NCBI GenBank assembly: GCA_016182605.1
Contig: JACPGE010000070.1
Location: forward strand, 1 to 64,000
Source: Candidatus Hydrogenedentota bacterium
GTDB lineage: Bacteria > Hydrogenedentota > Hydrogenedentia > Hydrogenedentales > JAEUWI01
DNA length: 64,000 bases
Reading direction: 5' to 3'
Positions within the stretch are counted from its first letter, which is position 1. Each line of letters starts with the position of its first letter. Below, in pieces: positions 9,262 through 19,838 of the stretch. The notes under the pieces are model-generated. The model searched no databases. It was not told where the DNA came from and saw only the letters and a list, made by a program, of their open reading frames with translations. Made by a program: the position numbers and the translations under genes.

Positions 9262-10961
9262 GAAAGCTGGTGGCGGGCAGCCGGGGCAGTGACCTCGCGC
9301 TGACCCAGACAAAGTGGGTGGTGGCGCAGTTGCAGGCCGCGGCGCCGGGGCTGGAGGTGGAGCTGGAGATCATCAAGACCAAGGGCGACATCATCCGCGA
9401 TGTGCCGCTGGCGAAGATTGGCGGGAAGGGCCTGTTCACAAAGGAACTCGAAGTGGCCCTGCTGGAGAAGCGCATCGATTTCGCCGTGCACAGCCTCAAG
9501 GATCTGCCGACGGAACTGCCCGCAGGGCTGGCCATTGGCGCCATTCCACCGCGCGAGTGCCCGCAAGACGCGCTGCTGACGCGGGACGGCAAGGGCCTCG
9601 AAGAGCTGCCGCAGGGCGCCCGGGTGGGCACCTCAAGCATGCGGCGTCACCTGCAGTTGCAGTTGTTCCGGCCCGGCCTGACGATTGTGGATTTGCGTGG
9701 CAACGTGCCGACCCGCATCGAGAAACTCGATCGGGGGCACTACGATGCGATCGTGCTTGCCGCGGCAGGCCTGATCCGGCTCGGGCTGGCGCACCGTATC
9801 ACGCAACTGCTTGCGCCCGGCGTCATGCTCTCCGCCGTGGGACAGGGCGCGCTTGCGATTGAGATACGCGATGAGGATGACGAAATGCGCACCTTGCTTC
9901 GCGCGATTCACCACGAAGATACCGCCGTGGCCGTGGCGGCCGAACGCGCGCTGTTGCAGGGCCTCGGCGGTGGATGTCAGGTGCCGGTGGGCGCGCTCGC
10001 CACGGTGAAAGACCAACTGATCGTGCTGAACGCCTGCGTGTGCAGTCCGGACGGCGCCCAGATCATGCGCACTGAATTGACAGGGCACCGCTCCGACGCG
10101 AAGGCCCTCGGGCAATTGGGCGCGGAGGCGCTGGCCCGGGAAGGCGCGGTGGCGGCGATAGCGCAGGCCACGGCCCACGCGGCCGGCAAGGCACAGCCGC
10201 TAACGGGGAAGAAGATCGTGGTGACGCGATCCAGGACACAGGCGAGTGAGCTGGTGCGTCAACTCGCAAGCGAGGGCGCTGCGATTGTGGAGCTTCCTCT
10301 GATTGCATTTCAGCCCCGGCTGCTGCAGGAGCCCCTGGATGCCGCCAGCGCCTATGACTGGCTCATTTTCACCAGTTCCAACGGTGTGCACATGTTTGCC
10401 CATGCGCTGGAGAAAACAGGCCGATCGATTGCGGAATTCAATGCCTGTTCCATCTGCGCAGTGGGGCCGGCGACGGCGTCCGCCGTGGCCAAACTGGGCC
10501 TGCCCGCGGCGTTGACCCCGCCACAATATCTGGCCGAGAGCATCCTGGAGTTCTTGTTGGCGGCCGAGGACAACCTGGAGGGCAAGCGCTTTCTGTTGCC
10601 GCGCGGCAATTTGTCCCGGCCCGAATTGCCCGAGAGGTTGCGTGCCGCGGGCGCCGAGGTAATTCAGCCGGTGGTCTACGAGACCAGCGCGCCGCAGATT
10701 GCCGAGGCGGAAGCGGAAGAGATTGTAAACAGTGGCGCGGATTTGGTCACGTTCACGAGTTCTTCCACTGTGCGCAATTTCCACGAATGTCTCACGCCGG
10801 AACAGCGCGCACGCGTGAAGAAGAAAATGATCTTCGCCTCTATCGGGCCGGTGACGAGCGCCACATGCCGGGAGTTGGACTTCCCGGTTGCCATAGAGGC
10901 GGCGGAACACGATGTGCCGGGCCTTGTGCGCGCCATTGTTGCCCACGTGACCCGGGCATAG
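9258..10961 (+). CDS. hemCD: Fused porphobilinogen deaminase / uroporphyrinogen-III synthase
   Basis: 567 residues. Residues 1 to about 305 are HemC (hydroxymethylbilane synthase): an AGSRGSDLAL start, KGDI and FTKELE motifs, and Cys240 in GGGCQVP as the dipyrromethane cofactor attachment site. Residues about 315-565 are HemD, beginning KKIVVTRS and containing FTSSNGV and FTSSSTV. The fusion joins two successive steps and would pass unstable hydroxymethylbilane straight on. Such fusions are known in some bacteria. The 3' end lies 9 bp from the end of the convergent kinase gene. Confidence 0.96.
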   Translation: MRKLVAGSRGSDLALTQTKWVVAQLQAAAPGLEVELEIIKTKGDIIRDVPLAKIGGKGLFTKELEVALLEKRIDFAVHSLKDLPTELPAGLAIGAIPPRECPQDALLTRDGKGLEELPQGARVGTSSMRRHLQLQLFRPGLTIVDLRGNVPTRIEKLDRGHYDAIVLAAAGLIRLGLAHRITQLLAPGVMLSAVGQGALAIEIRDEDDEMRTLLRAIHHEDTAVAVAAERALLQGLGGGCQVPVGALATVKDQLIVLNACVCSPDGAQIMRTELTGHRSDAKALGQLGAEALAREGAVAAIAQATAHAAGKAQPLTGKKIVVTRSRTQASELVRQLASEGAAIVELPLIAFQPRLLQEPLDAASAYDWLIFTSSNGVHMFAHALEKTGRSIAEFNACSICAVGPATASAVAKLGLPAALTPPQYLAESILEFLLAAEDNLEGKRFLLPRGNLSRPELPERLRAAGAEVIQPVVYETSAPQIAEAEAEEIVNSGADLVTFTSSSTVRNFHECLTPEQRARVKKKMIFASIGPVTSATCRELDFPVAIEAAEHDVPGLVRAIVAHVTRA

Positions 10962-10970
10962 CTGCTGCGA

Positions 10971-13900
10971 TCAGGTCAGGCTGCCGCCTCCGCGGCCACC
11001 ACGGCGCGTTTTGCGATCGGCGTCCAGCATTTCACGAACGGTCTCCAGAAGCGTGGTCCGGGTGAACGGTTTCTTGACCAGCCGCGCGTCGGGATCGGGC
11101 AGGAACTGGGGACCGAGCACATCGAAGCTGTAGCCACTGGCGAAAAGGACGGGAATGTCTGAATTCTTGCTCCGAATCGCATCGTGCACGGCGCGCCCGC
11201 TGTGCTTCGGCATCATGACGTCGAGCAAGGCAATGTCCAATTCCCCGTTGTGTTCTGCGAAGCGATCCAGCGCTTGCTGCCCGTCTGCCGCCTCTATCAC
11301 GCGATACCCGGCCCGCGAGAGAATCCGAACCCCCAACTGCCGTACTTGCGGATCGTCCTCTGCATAGAGAATGGTCTCCGTTCCGCCACGCACGTCCGGT
11401 TGCAGCGCCGCCGGTATTCCGCCCGCGAGGATTGCACCCTCGGAAGACTCGTCTGCCGGCAGGTAGACGTGAAATGCCGAGCCTTGATCCACCTCGCTGT
11501 AGACATTGAGGAATCCGCCGTTCCGTTTTGCGATGGCATACACGGTGGCAAGTCCCAGCCCCGTCCCCTGCCCCACGTCTTTCGTGGTGAAGAAGGGTTC
11601 AAAAATGCGATCGAGTATGTCCTTGGGTATGCCTGTGCCCGTGTCTGAAACGCAAATCAGCACATAGCTGCCCTCCTTCGCATCCGGGCACGATTGACAA
11701 TAGGCGGTGTCGACGGTGACATTCGTGGTCTCGATAAGTATCTTGCCGCCGTTGGGCATGGCATCGCGCGCATTCACACACAGGTTCATCAAGATCTGCT
11801 CCATCTCCCCCGGATCCGCCATCACCGGGTAAAGCCCCTCATTTTGCTTGATGAACAGTTCGACATGCTCTCCGATCACCCGGCGAAGCATTTTCATGAG
11901 CCCGGCGACCACATCGTTCAAATCGAGCTGCCGGGTTTCGGCCGTGCCGCGCCGGCTGAAGGTGAGCAATTGCCGGACAAGCCCCGCCGCGCGGTCCGCG
12001 GCCTTTGCCGATTCTTCCAGGCAATCCCGCGCCGGATTGGCCTGGGGGATATCGTCAAAGGCAATCTCAAGGCCGCCCTGAATGACCTGGAGCAGGTTGT
12101 TGAAATCGTGGGCGATGCCCCCCGCCAGCGTGCCGATGGCCTCCATTTTTTGTGCCTGGCGCAACTGCGATTCCAGCTCCACGTGTTTCTCCTCCGCGCG
12201 CTTGCGCTCGGAAATGTCACGCACGAACGCCTGAATAAAGGTGCCTTCATGCAGCGTGACCGCATTGAGGCTGACTTCCGCCTCAAACGGCGTGCCATCC
12301 AGCCGCATGTGCATCCACTCGAACAATTGAGGCGTGCCATGCAACGCAGCCAGCATCTTCTCGACGGCCTTTTCCCTCGACTCCCGCCCATCGGGTTGAG
12401 TCGCCGGCGAGAAGTTGTAGGGCGGCTGCCCGAGAAGCTCTTCCCGGGCGCATCCAAACATCTCCGGCGCACGATTGTTGCAATCCACGAAGGTTTCATC
12501 CTTCAGGATTAGTATGGCGTCGCCGGCGGATTCGAAAAGGATGCGGTACCGCTCTTCGCTCTCCTTGAAGGCTTTCTGCGCGCGGCGCACCTCCGTTATG
12601 TCGCGCCCCTCGGGAAGCAGAAAATCGATGGCGCCGGTCTCGCCCGTAATGGGTTTGAGTGAAAAGTCAACGATATGCGGCTCGCCCGTCCAATCGATGT
12701 GCACCGTCTCAAAGCGCACGAATGCGCCTTGCGCCACCCGGGCGATATCGTCGCGCAGCCTCGCCTGCAATGCCGTGTCGTGGCTCCACCAGGGTGTGTC
12801 CCAGAAGGGTTTCCCAATGACGTCGGACTCTTCCAGCCTCACGAAACGCAAAGCCGTCTCATTGGCGGCAAGGATGGCGCCGGAGGGAGAAAGCAGGCCA
12901 ATGAACTGAAAGGTCTGATTGAAGATCGCCTTGAAGCGGCGGTCACTCTCCCGCGATGCTTGCAGAGCCAGTTCCATGGCCGCGGTGCGCCGCGCCACTT
13001 CATGGGCGAGGTAACGGTTCCAGAACAGGATGAAAAGGATGAGCAAGAGAATGGCGCCCCCGCTTTTCCACAAGAGGGAATAGTCAAAGGGCTCCTCCAA
13101 TCTCACCGAGACCCATCTTCGATCGATCGCCTCCCGTTCCTCCAGGGGCATGATGTCGAGCGCCTTTTGCAAGATGCCGGCCAAAATGGCCCGATCCTTT
13201 GGAACGGCCATCTGAATGGAGACTTCGTAGGGCGTCGTTCCCGCGACCTTGATATCCGCGTAGTCAAACTGGGACATCGCCTGTCCCGCAGTGAGCATAC
13301 CCGTGAGACAGGCATCCACCTCGCCGCGCCGCACCATATCCAGTGCGTCCACGGCCGTACCGGCGGGCACCCAAATCACAGTGGGCTGATCGCTGCGCAG
13401 CCGATCGGCCAGTCCATAGCCCGAAATATGAGCCACTTTCTTGCCGGAAAGCTCGCCCAGATTGCTTATGAAAGCTTCGTTTTTCCGGCTGAGCACGACC
13501 ATGGATACGGTGCGCCAAGCCTGGGTAAAAATGAAATCCGCAGCATTGGCACGGGTCTCTGTCAGCGCGGGTATCACATCCAACTGCCCCGATCGGGCGC
13601 GTTCCATCAATGAGTGCCACGGTTCGTCCACCGGCCGGAATTCATTGCCGAGCAAGCCCCCGAGATAATTGAGATAATCTACGGCGATTCCCTCAAACTT
13701 GTGGTCCGCCGTGCTCGATGAAATGGGGGCCCAGCCGGGGTGGAAGCCAACAGAAAGTTCGGGATGCTCCTTGAGCCACGCGCGTTCCTCCGTGTTGAGC
13801 TCCATGCTTACCAGCCGGTAAAGGGGATCGTTCAGGTAGGCATTCCACTTCTTCAGCAGTTGAATCCGTTCGTTCTTCGAGATGCTCTGGAGCGCCTTGT

Positions 13901-15581
13901 CGAGGGCGCTGTGCAGTTCGGGCCAGTCGTTGCGCACGAAGAACGCCGCCGGGTAGCCCTCGTTGTAGGCACGATGCAATACCAGGTCTTCGATGGAGTG
14001 TTTCTCCAGCAGGTAACGGATCTCCGACTGCACGTCGAACATGCCGTCGGCTTCGCCGCGTATAACCATGTTGATGCATTCGAGCATGGACGCCCCGAAG
14101 ACGAAACGGCAGCCTTCCAGCACCTTGAGCGCGGGATGTTTGACGTCCCAGCCTTCGCACAGCGCGATGGTCTTGCCCTGCAGCCCGCCGGGGGCGCCCG
14201 ATCCGGAAGACAAACCCCTGCTCAGGAAGAGCGCGAAGGGAAGGAAGAAACAATCTTGGGTCCGGAGGTAGCGAGCCGCATAATCCGCATCAAGGGGGTC
14301 GTTGAGGGTGCTCAGGTCCGCAGTGCCCGCGGCCACGCGATCCACGAGTTCACCATATTCAACGGGATTGAATGTGAGCTGTATGCCGAGCAGTGTTTCC
14401 AGGCGCCCGGTCAAATCAGGAACTACGCCCACATAGTTTCCGCTCTCGTCTACAAAGCCATAGGGCGCCGCTTCGTGATAGGTGGACACGGTTATCCGCG
14501 GGTGTTCGCGAAGAAAGTCTTGCTCCTCCGGCGTGAGGGTCTCCAGCATCCCGCCCTGTACAGGGCGTTGATAAACGAATGCCTGCGGAATCGTGTCGTC
14601 CGCAAACACCCCGAGTTCTACTTGATGCCGGGCGAAGTTGCGGTAGCGGCCGCGATCGACCGAACCCACTGGAACGATGTCCGGCATGATGAGGGAGGCC
14701 GTGGTCCGGGCTTCGAAAGCGAGCCATTCGGGATCGGCGCCGGGCGCCCAGTGGTTGCGCAGGAGCGCGATAATCTCTTCGGGATGCTCCAGGGCGTAGT
14801 GCCACCCCTTGAGCGTGGCGCGCAAGACCCGCTCGACCCTATCGGGATGCTGTTCAATCTCGGCCTGCGTGGTGAAGAGATTGTCGCCGTACATGTCGAC
14901 GCCATAGTTCGACGGATCGATAATGTTGAAGCCGACGCCCATTCGAAGCAGTTGAAAAGGCTGATCGCTAAGGTAGGCGGAGATAACGTCCACCTTGCCA
15001 TCCAGGAGATCTTGAAGGGCGATCGACTGTTTGAGGATCTCGACCTTGGCGTTGCCGCCGAGAGTATTCTTCAGCATGCTATCCAGTGGACCATTGGTCT
15101 GGGCGAGGGTTTCTATGCTGACGCGCTTGCCAGCCATGTCGAAGGGATTCTGAATTCCACTCTCTTTCAACGCAAGGAAGACCAAGGGCGATCTCTGGAA
15201 AATCTGCGCGAGCACTACCACGGGTTTCCCCGCTTTGGCCAGGTTGAGCAGCGCGGCGTCTCCGGTGCCGTATTCCGCGTCTCCGTTCAGCACAGTCTGC
15301 GCGTAATCAAAAACGGGGCCACGCTCCAAGAGTTCTACATTCAACCCTTCTTCGGCATAGAAGCCCTTCTCGATGGCCGCGTAATAGCCCGCAAACTGGA
15401 ACTGGTGGCTCCATTTGAGTTGAATGCGGATCGTTTCCAGGGCGTCCCCGGGGGCGGACTGCGCGGCGGCACTGAGCCCCAAGACGGAAGCCAAGAAGCA
15501 AAGCAGCGCCACAAGCCTCCACCCATGCAGGGCGCCAAGTACGACAGGCGCTTCGCTCGCCGGCAATCTCCGCAAGCTCAC
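10971..15581 (-). CDS. Hybrid sensor histidine kinase with three solute-binding domains
   Basis: 1536 residues. Order: signal peptide (1-40); NMT1/THI5-like binding domain (about 50-290, [17 protein letters not shown]); two SBP_bac_3 domains (about 362-590 and 605-830); one membrane helix (about 836-855, LLLILFILF); two PAS domains (about 880-1120); HisKA with phospho-acceptor His1158 (AHDFNN); HATPase; receiver domain (1403-1525) with Asp1454 in LLDVMMP. It should sense periplasmic ligands and relay phosphate internally; no output regulator is adjacent. The GTG start has AAAGGA 8 bp upstream. NMT1 domains bind pyrimidine- or aromatic-type ligands, but the signal here is unknown. Confidence 0.88.
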   Translation of the reverse strand: MSLRRLPASEAPVVLGALHGWRLVALLCFLASVLGLSAAAQSAPGDALETIRIQLKWSHQFQFAGYYAAIEKGFYAEEGLNVELLERGPVFDYAQTVLNGDAEYGTGDAALLNLAKAGKPVVVLAQIFQRSPLVFLALKESGIQNPFDMAGKRVSIETLAQTNGPLDSMLKNTLGGNAKVEILKQSIALQDLLDGKVDVISAYLSDQPFQLLRMGVGFNIIDPSNYGVDMYGDNLFTTQAEIEQHPDRVERVLRATLKGWHYALEHPEEIIALLRNHWAPGADPEWLAFEARTTASLIMPDIVPVGSVDRGRYRNFARHQVELGVFADDTIPQAFVYQRPVQGGMLETLTPEEQDFLREHPRITVSTYHEAAPYGFVDESGNYVGVVPDLTGRLETLLGIQLTFNPVEYGELVDRVAAGTADLSTLNDPLDADYAARYLRTQDCFFLPFALFLSRGLSSGSGAPGGLQGKTIALCEGWDVKHPALKVLEGCRFVFGASMLECINMVIRGEADGMFDVQSEIRYLLEKHSIEDLVLHRAYNEGYPAAFFVRNDWPELHSALDKALQSISKNERIQLLKKWNAYLNDPLYRLVSMELNTEERAWLKEHPELSVGFHPGWAPISSSTADHKFEGIAVDYLNYLGGLLGNEFRPVDEPWHSLMERARSGQLDVIPALTETRANAADFIFTQAWRTVSMVVLSRKNEAFISNLGELSGKKVAHISGYGLADRLRSDQPTVIWVPAGTAVDALDMVRRGEVDACLTGMLTAGQAMSQFDYADIKVAGTTPYEVSIQMAVPKDRAILAGILQKALDIMPLEEREAIDRRWVSVRLEEPFDYSLLWKSGGAILLLILFILFWNRYLAHEVARRTAAMELALQASRESDRRFKAIFNQTFQFIGLLSPSGAILAANETALRFVRLEESDVIGKPFWDTPWWSHDTALQARLRDDIARVAQGAFVRFETVHIDWTGEPHIVDFSLKPITGETGAIDFLLPEGRDITEVRRAQKAFKESEERYRILFESAGDAILILKDETFVDCNNRAPEMFGCAREELLGQPPYNFSPATQPDGRESREKAVEKMLAALHGTPQLFEWMHMRLDGTPFEAEVSLNAVTLHEGTFIQAFVRDISERKRAEEKHVELESQLRQAQKMEAIGTLAGGIAHDFNNLLQVIQGGLEIAFDDIPQANPARDCLEESAKAADRAAGLVRQLLTFSRRGTAETRQLDLNDVVAGLMKMLRRVIGEHVELFIKQNEGLYPVMADPGEMEQILMNLCVNARDAMPNGGKILIETTNVTVDTAYCQSCPDAKEGSYVLICVSDTGTGIPKDILDRIFEPFFTTKDVGQGTGLGLATVYAIAKRNGGFLNVYSEVDQGSAFHVYLPADESSEGAILAGGIPAALQPDVRGGTETILYAEDDPQVRQLGVRILSRAGYRVIEAADGQQALDRFAEHNGELDIALLDVMMPKHSGRAVHDAIRSKNSDIPVLFASGYSFDVLGPQFLPDPDARLVKKPFTRTTLLETVREMLDADRKTRRGGRGGGSLT

Positions 15582-15781
15582 GGACCAAATCCTTTCCGGG
15601 CAACGTTACGATCCAGGCGCTCCCCCGGCAACCCGGCAGGGGCGTGGAAGCGCACGGGGCAAATCGCTCGCGCACAGGTTACGGGGGGAATTCCAAGTAA
15701 CCCCATCATAATGAACGACACGCCGAAAACTTGCAAGCCTTCCAAAGGGCAGTTGTGCTTGAAAGAACGGCGCCATAAAGG

Positions 15782-15808
15782 AAGGAGCCGGGCAATACCC
15801 GGCTCCTT
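15782..15808 (-). terminator. Terminator of the sugar dehydrogenase gene
   Basis: AAGGAGCCGGG and CCCGGCTCCTT form an 11-bp perfect stem with a 5-nt loop, 25 bp beyond the stop codon at 15833 on the minus strand. A short pyrimidine-rich tail follows. Confidence 0.65.
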
Positions 15809-15832
15809 GGGGTTCACTGAGGATAAAGGGGG

Positions 15833-16954
15833 TTACTTCGCCGCATAGGCAATACGGTAGACGACGCCGTTCTGGTCGTCGGAAACGAGGAGCGCGCCAT
15901 CTTCCGCCACGATGACATCCACGGGACGGCCCCAGGCCTTGGTCCGCTGGAGCCAGCCCGTGGCGAACGATTCGACCCCCGCGGAATTGCCCGCGCCGTC
16001 CAGTTTCACCCGGGCCACTTCATAGCCGCTGGGAATGCTCCGGTTCCAGGAGCCGTGCTTGGCAACGAAAATGTTGTTCTTGTATTCTTCCGGGAATTGA
16101 CTGCCCGTATAAAACTTCATGCCAAGCGGGGCGTTGTGCGGGCCCATCTTCGCCACGGGCGGCACAAACTCACTGGGCGTGTGGCCTGCGCCGTGGTCGG
16201 GATCGGGCACATCGCCGCAGTGAATGTAGGGGAAGCCGAAGTGCTGGCCCGGAGCCGTGGCGCGGTTCAATTCGCACTCTGGCGTGTCGTCCCCCAGCAT
16301 GTCGCGGCCATTGTCGGTGAAATACAGTTCCTTCGAGACGGGGTGCCACGAGAAACCGACGCTATTGCGCACGCCGCGCGCGAATATCTCTGGATTGGCG
16401 CCGTCCGCGCCGACGCGCATGATCGTGGCATAGCGCTCATCGTCGCCGCTGGGATCGCAGCTATTGCAGGGCGCGCCCACATTGAGGTACAGCTTGCCGT
16501 CAGGGCCGAAGGCGATATACTTCCATCCATGCATTTCGGCGGTGGGAAAGCCGTCGTTCACGACGACAGGCGCCGGGGGCTTCTCGAGGCTGCTTTCAAT
16601 GCCATCGAAGCGCAGAATGCGGTTGATCTCGGCGACATAGAGCGCGCCGTCCTTAAAGGCCACGCCATTGGGGGTGTGGAGATCGCCCGCGATTTCATAG
16701 GTCTTGTCGGCTTTGAAATCGCCGTCCGTGTCCACCACGGCATAGACTTTGCCTGCCCTCATGGTGCTCACGAAGAGGGCGCCATTGTCGCCCCACGCGA
16801 GCGCGCGCGCGTTCTCCAGGTTCTCCGCATAAACGCTGATGGAGAATCCCTCCGGGAGCGTGATCGTGTCCAGGGGCAGATCCGCGGCTCCGGCGGTTCC
16901 AGGCGCCGTCAAAATGGCGGCCAGCCCAATCAGAATTCCAACACGTGATACCAT
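15833..16954 (-). CDS. PQQ-dependent sugar dehydrogenase-like exported protein
   Basis: 373 residues. A signal peptide ends near GTAGA (about residue 24), followed by a six-bladed propeller of the glucose/sorbosone dehydrogenase family (LPEGFSISVYA, HGWKYIAFGPDGKLY, GVRNSVGFSWHP, DNGRDMLGDD, KHGSWNR). These proteins oxidise sugars using PQQ in the periplasm, although many homologues are uncharacterised. The start ATG at 16954 has AGGAG upstream; a longer frame exists but lacks a ribosome site. Divergence from nagB is not seen: both are on the minus strand. Confidence 0.85.
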   Translation of the reverse strand: MVSRVGILIGLAAILTAPGTAGAADLPLDTITLPEGFSISVYAENLENARALAWGDNGALFVSTMRAGKVYAVVDTDGDFKADKTYEIAGDLHTPNGVAFKDGALYVAEINRILRFDGIESSLEKPPAPVVVNDGFPTAEMHGWKYIAFGPDGKLYLNVGAPCNSCDPSGDDERYATIMRVGADGANPEIFARGVRNSVGFSWHPVSKELYFTDNGRDMLGDDTPECELNRATAPGQHFGFPYIHCGDVPDPDHGAGHTPSEFVPPVAKMGPHNAPLGMKFYTGSQFPEEYKNNIFVAKHGSWNRSIPSGYEVARVKLDGAGNSAGVESFATGWLQRTKAWGRPVDVIVAEDGALLVSDDQNGVVYRIAYAAK

Positions 16955-17037
16955 GACTGTCTCCTGTGTGTTTCCACGGATACCGTGAAATGACTTGCCT
17001 GCACATTTTATGGAAGAGCCCTGCCCTTTGAAACGGA

Positions 17038-17823
17038 CTACCGGTAGGGTTCCCACTCGGGCTCGTTCTGGAAGATCCAGCGGTAGTAATCCTGCTGGGT
17101 CAGCTTCGCCGCCGCGTCTTCATCCACGATCACGGTGCACCGCTCATGCAGTTGCAGCGCGGTCGCGCTGATCATGGAGGTGATGGGGCCCTCCACCGCC
17201 TTCGCCACGATGTCGGCCTTGGATTCGCCGGTCACGAGCATGATGCAGCGCCGGCTGTCCAGAATCGTGCCCACGCCCATCGTAATGGCGCGCTTGGGCA
17301 TGTCTTCCGGCTTTTCGAACTGGGGCGCATTCTGCGCGATGGTGCCGGGAGTCAGCGCCTTGCACCGCGTGCGCGATCGCATGGCCGACAGCGGTTCGTT
17401 AAACCCGATATGGCCCGTGACGCCAATCCCCAGCAATTGCAGATCGATGCCGCCATGATCCCGGATCGTTTCCTCGTAGTCCCGGCATCCCGCGTCCAAG
17501 TCGTGCGCAGTGCCATTGGGCAGGTGGGTGTTCCGGGGATCGATGTTGATGTTGTTGAAGAGGTAGTGGTTCATGTAGGAACGGTAGGAATTCGGGTCCG
17601 CTGCCGGCAGCCCGATGTATTCGTCCAGATTGAAGGTCACTGCGAGGGAAAAATCGAGTCCTTCGCGCTGGTGTTTCTCCGCCAGGATGCCGTAGAGGCG
17701 TTCCATCGTGCGGCCTGTGGCCAGGCCCAGTACCAGATTCGGCTTCAGGCGCAAGGCATCGCCAATCAGAGCCGCCGTGAGTTGCGCGGCTGCCTCGGCA
17801 TTCTTCTGAATAATTACTTCCAT
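17038..17823 (-). CDS. nagB: Glucosamine-6-phosphate deaminase
   Basis: 261 residues, typical for NagB. It converts glucosamine-6-phosphate to fructose-6-phosphate and ammonia. Motifs: LGLATGRT phosphate loop, NLDEYIGL, GIGVTGHIGFNEP with the catalytic histidine, and AEGPITS-like VEGPITS. The ATG at 17823 begins the conserved protein and follows AGGATATAGCG; a long upstream frame is not part of it. It lies 163 bp downstream of the MetE-like gene on the same strand, possibly in the same transcript. Confidence 0.93.
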   Translation of the reverse strand: MEVIIQKNAEAAAQLTAALIGDALRLKPNLVLGLATGRTMERLYGILAEKHQREGLDFSLAVTFNLDEYIGLPAADPNSYRSYMNHYLFNNINIDPRNTHLPNGTAHDLDAGCRDYEETIRDHGGIDLQLLGIGVTGHIGFNEPLSAMRSRTRCKALTPGTIAQNAPQFEKPEDMPKRAITMGVGTILDSRRCIMLVTGESKADIVAKAVEGPITSMISATALQLHERCTVIVDEDAAAKLTQQDYYRWIFQNEPEWEPYR

Positions 17824-17986
17824 CGCTATATCCTGTACTTTTTGGGCGCCGGTAACGGCGCCACGCGCGCAAAAATGTGAGCTGGGCACACCCCGTCTAA
17901 TGCGGGGGAAGCCCGCAAGGGCCGCCTCCGGTAGAGGGCACCAGCATAACTTCTGCCGGGGAAGTTCCGCAAGGCAGGCCCCGGCT

Positions 17987-19054
17987 TCAGGCGTATTTTT
18001 CGCGCAGGCGCCGTGCGGCTTCCACCTCGTTCTTGAGCTTGAGATAGACCTCGTCGATGTCCACCACGGCGGCCGATCCCGGCGCGAAGCCACAGTCGGG
18101 GTTGAGGGTGATGCGCGCCGGCGCGAGATACTTCAACGCCATCTCGACCCGCGCCACGATGGTCTCGGGCGAATCGATTTGGCCGGGCTGAGAACTGACG
18201 CACCCGAGCCCCACTTCCATGTGTTCGGGCAATTCCTTGAAGACCGACATGTCGCCCGCGCCCGGTGTGGTGAATTCCATGGTCACGTGGTTTACTTTCA
18301 GCCGTCCCAATTGACGCAGGATGGGATCGTAGCCGCCCTGGTGATCGGCCTCGCCGCGTGCGCGCGCGCCTGCCCGCCGGCAGAGATGCACCGCCGTCCG
18401 TATATTCGGAATGCCATCTACCACACTGTTGTCCATGTCCACGGCGAAATCGGAGGCCTTCGCCGGATCGTCGTACTGGGAACGCACGCCGGCATCCACA
18501 AAGAGACACAGGTGCGGGTCGTCGATCTGGATAATGGACACGCCCTCGTCCCGGAGCAATTCCACTTCCCGCCGCAGGATGGGCACACAATCGCGGATAA
18601 ATGCCTCGCGCGTGGGGTAGGCCTTCGCCGGGCGCACGGGATCCCACATGCGCTCGCCGAGCAGCGCGGGCGCGGGCAGCGTCGCCTTGACGGGCTTTTT
18701 GGTGAACTGTTTCAGGAATTTCACTTCATTTGCGATAAAGCCCGGCGTCTTCGGCGAGAGCTTGTCCACCACGATGGTCCAGGGGCGTCCATCCACGGGA
18801 TTGAGGCTCAGTTCAAAGCCGTGGGCCAGTTCCGCGATGACGCCAATGTAGGATCTCCGCCACCACTCGCCATCGGTGATGACATCCAGGCCGGCGGCTT
18901 CCTGGAGGGCGACGGCATAGCGGATCGCGTCGCCCATGAGGCGCCGGTATTCCGCACCCGAATAGGGCGCGCCGTCGGCGATGAGATCCTTGACGAAAGC
19001 GGGACGGGGCATGGAGCCGATGACGGAAGTGGGGAATAGGGGCGTTGTGTTCAT
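17987..19054 (-). CDS. MetE C-terminal-like methyltransferase (cobalamin-independent methionine synthase family)
   Basis: 355 residues covering only the C-terminal catalytic barrel of MetE (UROD/MetE-like fold): FPTSVIGSMPRP at the start, DGEWWRRSY, VSIIQIDDPHL, and LNPDCGF near the C-terminus, where MetE has a zinc-ligand cysteine. The first HxC zinc pair of MetE appears as NHVTMEF, lacking the cysteine, so the methyl acceptor or chemistry may differ from methionine synthesis. It starts 3 bp after the nucleotidyltransferase gene, so the two are co-transcribed. Confidence 0.8.
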   Translation of the reverse strand: MNTTPLFPTSVIGSMPRPAFVKDLIADGAPYSGAEYRRLMGDAIRYAVALQEAAGLDVITDGEWWRRSYIGVIAELAHGFELSLNPVDGRPWTIVVDKLSPKTPGFIANEVKFLKQFTKKPVKATLPAPALLGERMWDPVRPAKAYPTREAFIRDCVPILRREVELLRDEGVSIIQIDDPHLCLFVDAGVRSQYDDPAKASDFAVDMDNSVVDGIPNIRTAVHLCRRAGARARGEADHQGGYDPILRQLGRLKVNHVTMEFTTPGAGDMSVFKELPEHMEVGLGCVSSQPGQIDSPETIVARVEMALKYLAPARITLNPDCGFAPGSAAVVDIDEVYLKLKNEVEAARRLREKYA

Positions 19055-19057
19055 TGC

Positions 19058-19825
19058 TCAGTTCTGCAGGTGGTTGGAGACCCAGTTCTCACGGGCGTAA
19101 TCGAGGTCCTGTTGCGTGTCGATTTCAATATACCCCCCTGGCGTATCGACATGGGCCATGGAGACGCCATTTTCGAGCATCTCCTGGAGGAGGTGAATGA
19201 AATAGGCCTTCTCAAAGACGGGCGCTTCGCGAAAGGGCTTGCCACTGTGCCGTTTCCGGCAGTCGTGATAGGCCGCCTTCAGCCGCGCCGCGCCGGCCGC
19301 CGAAAACTTGGCCACGCCAATAAATTCGCCGTGCGCATGGCCATCGTGGAGATCGCGGTGAATCTGGGTCACGCAACCGTTCTCCACACAGACCTTCTCT
19401 GCGTCGCCGGTGGGGTGTTCCGACCGGTGTTCGTAGCGGTCCATCCACGCCGTGTCCACGCCCAGCGCAATATCCGCGTCCGATGCCATCAGGCTGCGCA
19501 CGACATTTGCATTGAAGAGGATATCGGAGTAACAGCAGATGAATGGGCCGTCCATGCGGTCTTCGGCGTAAAACAGCGACGCGAGAATGTTATTGTCCGG
19601 CCATCGGTCGTTGTGCCGGAACTCGAAGTGGGGGTAATGCGCCCGCACCTTTTCGATGCGGTAGCCGCCGATAAAGCAGATCTTGTCCAACCCGTTCTCG
19701 CCGAGGGCCGCCGAGGTCCAATCCAGTATCCGCCGATCGGCCACCTCTGCGAAGCACTTGGGCGCGTCCTCCGTCGCCGGCATGAGCCGCGCCCCCCGTC
19801 CCGCACCAATGATAATCACTTGCAT
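19058..19825 (-). CDS. Sugar/choline-phosphate nucleotidyltransferase-like protein
   Basis: 255 residues of the NTP_transferase fold. The nucleotide-binding N-terminus IIIGAGRGARLMP is followed by APKCFAEV, CYSDILF (metal-binding aspartate) and GGYIEIDT near the end. The family makes CDP- or UDP-activated alcohols and sugars such as CDP-choline (LicC type). The ATG at 19825 is preceded by AAAAGGAACGG. It sits between an MFS transporter (13 bp upstream) and the MetE-like gene, which suggests activation of an imported phosphorylated or aminated compound; this is inference. Confidence 0.8.
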   Translation of the reverse strand: MQVIIIGAGRGARLMPATEDAPKCFAEVADRRILDWTSAALGENGLDKICFIGGYRIEKVRAHYPHFEFRHNDRWPDNNILASLFYAEDRMDGPFICCYSDILFNANVVRSLMASDADIALGVDTAWMDRYEHRSEHPTGDAEKVCVENGCVTQIHRDLHDGHAHGEFIGVAKFSAAGAARLKAAYHDCRKRHSGKPFREAPVFEKAYFIHLLQEMLENGVSMAHVDTPGGYIEIDTQQDLDYARENWVSNHLQN

Positions 19826-19838
19826 ATTCCGTTCCTTT

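Noticed and set aside
13740-15848. 702-codon frame on the plus strand inside the sensor kinase gene
   Set aside because: It is antisense to a gene with clear domains and has no recognisable protein content.
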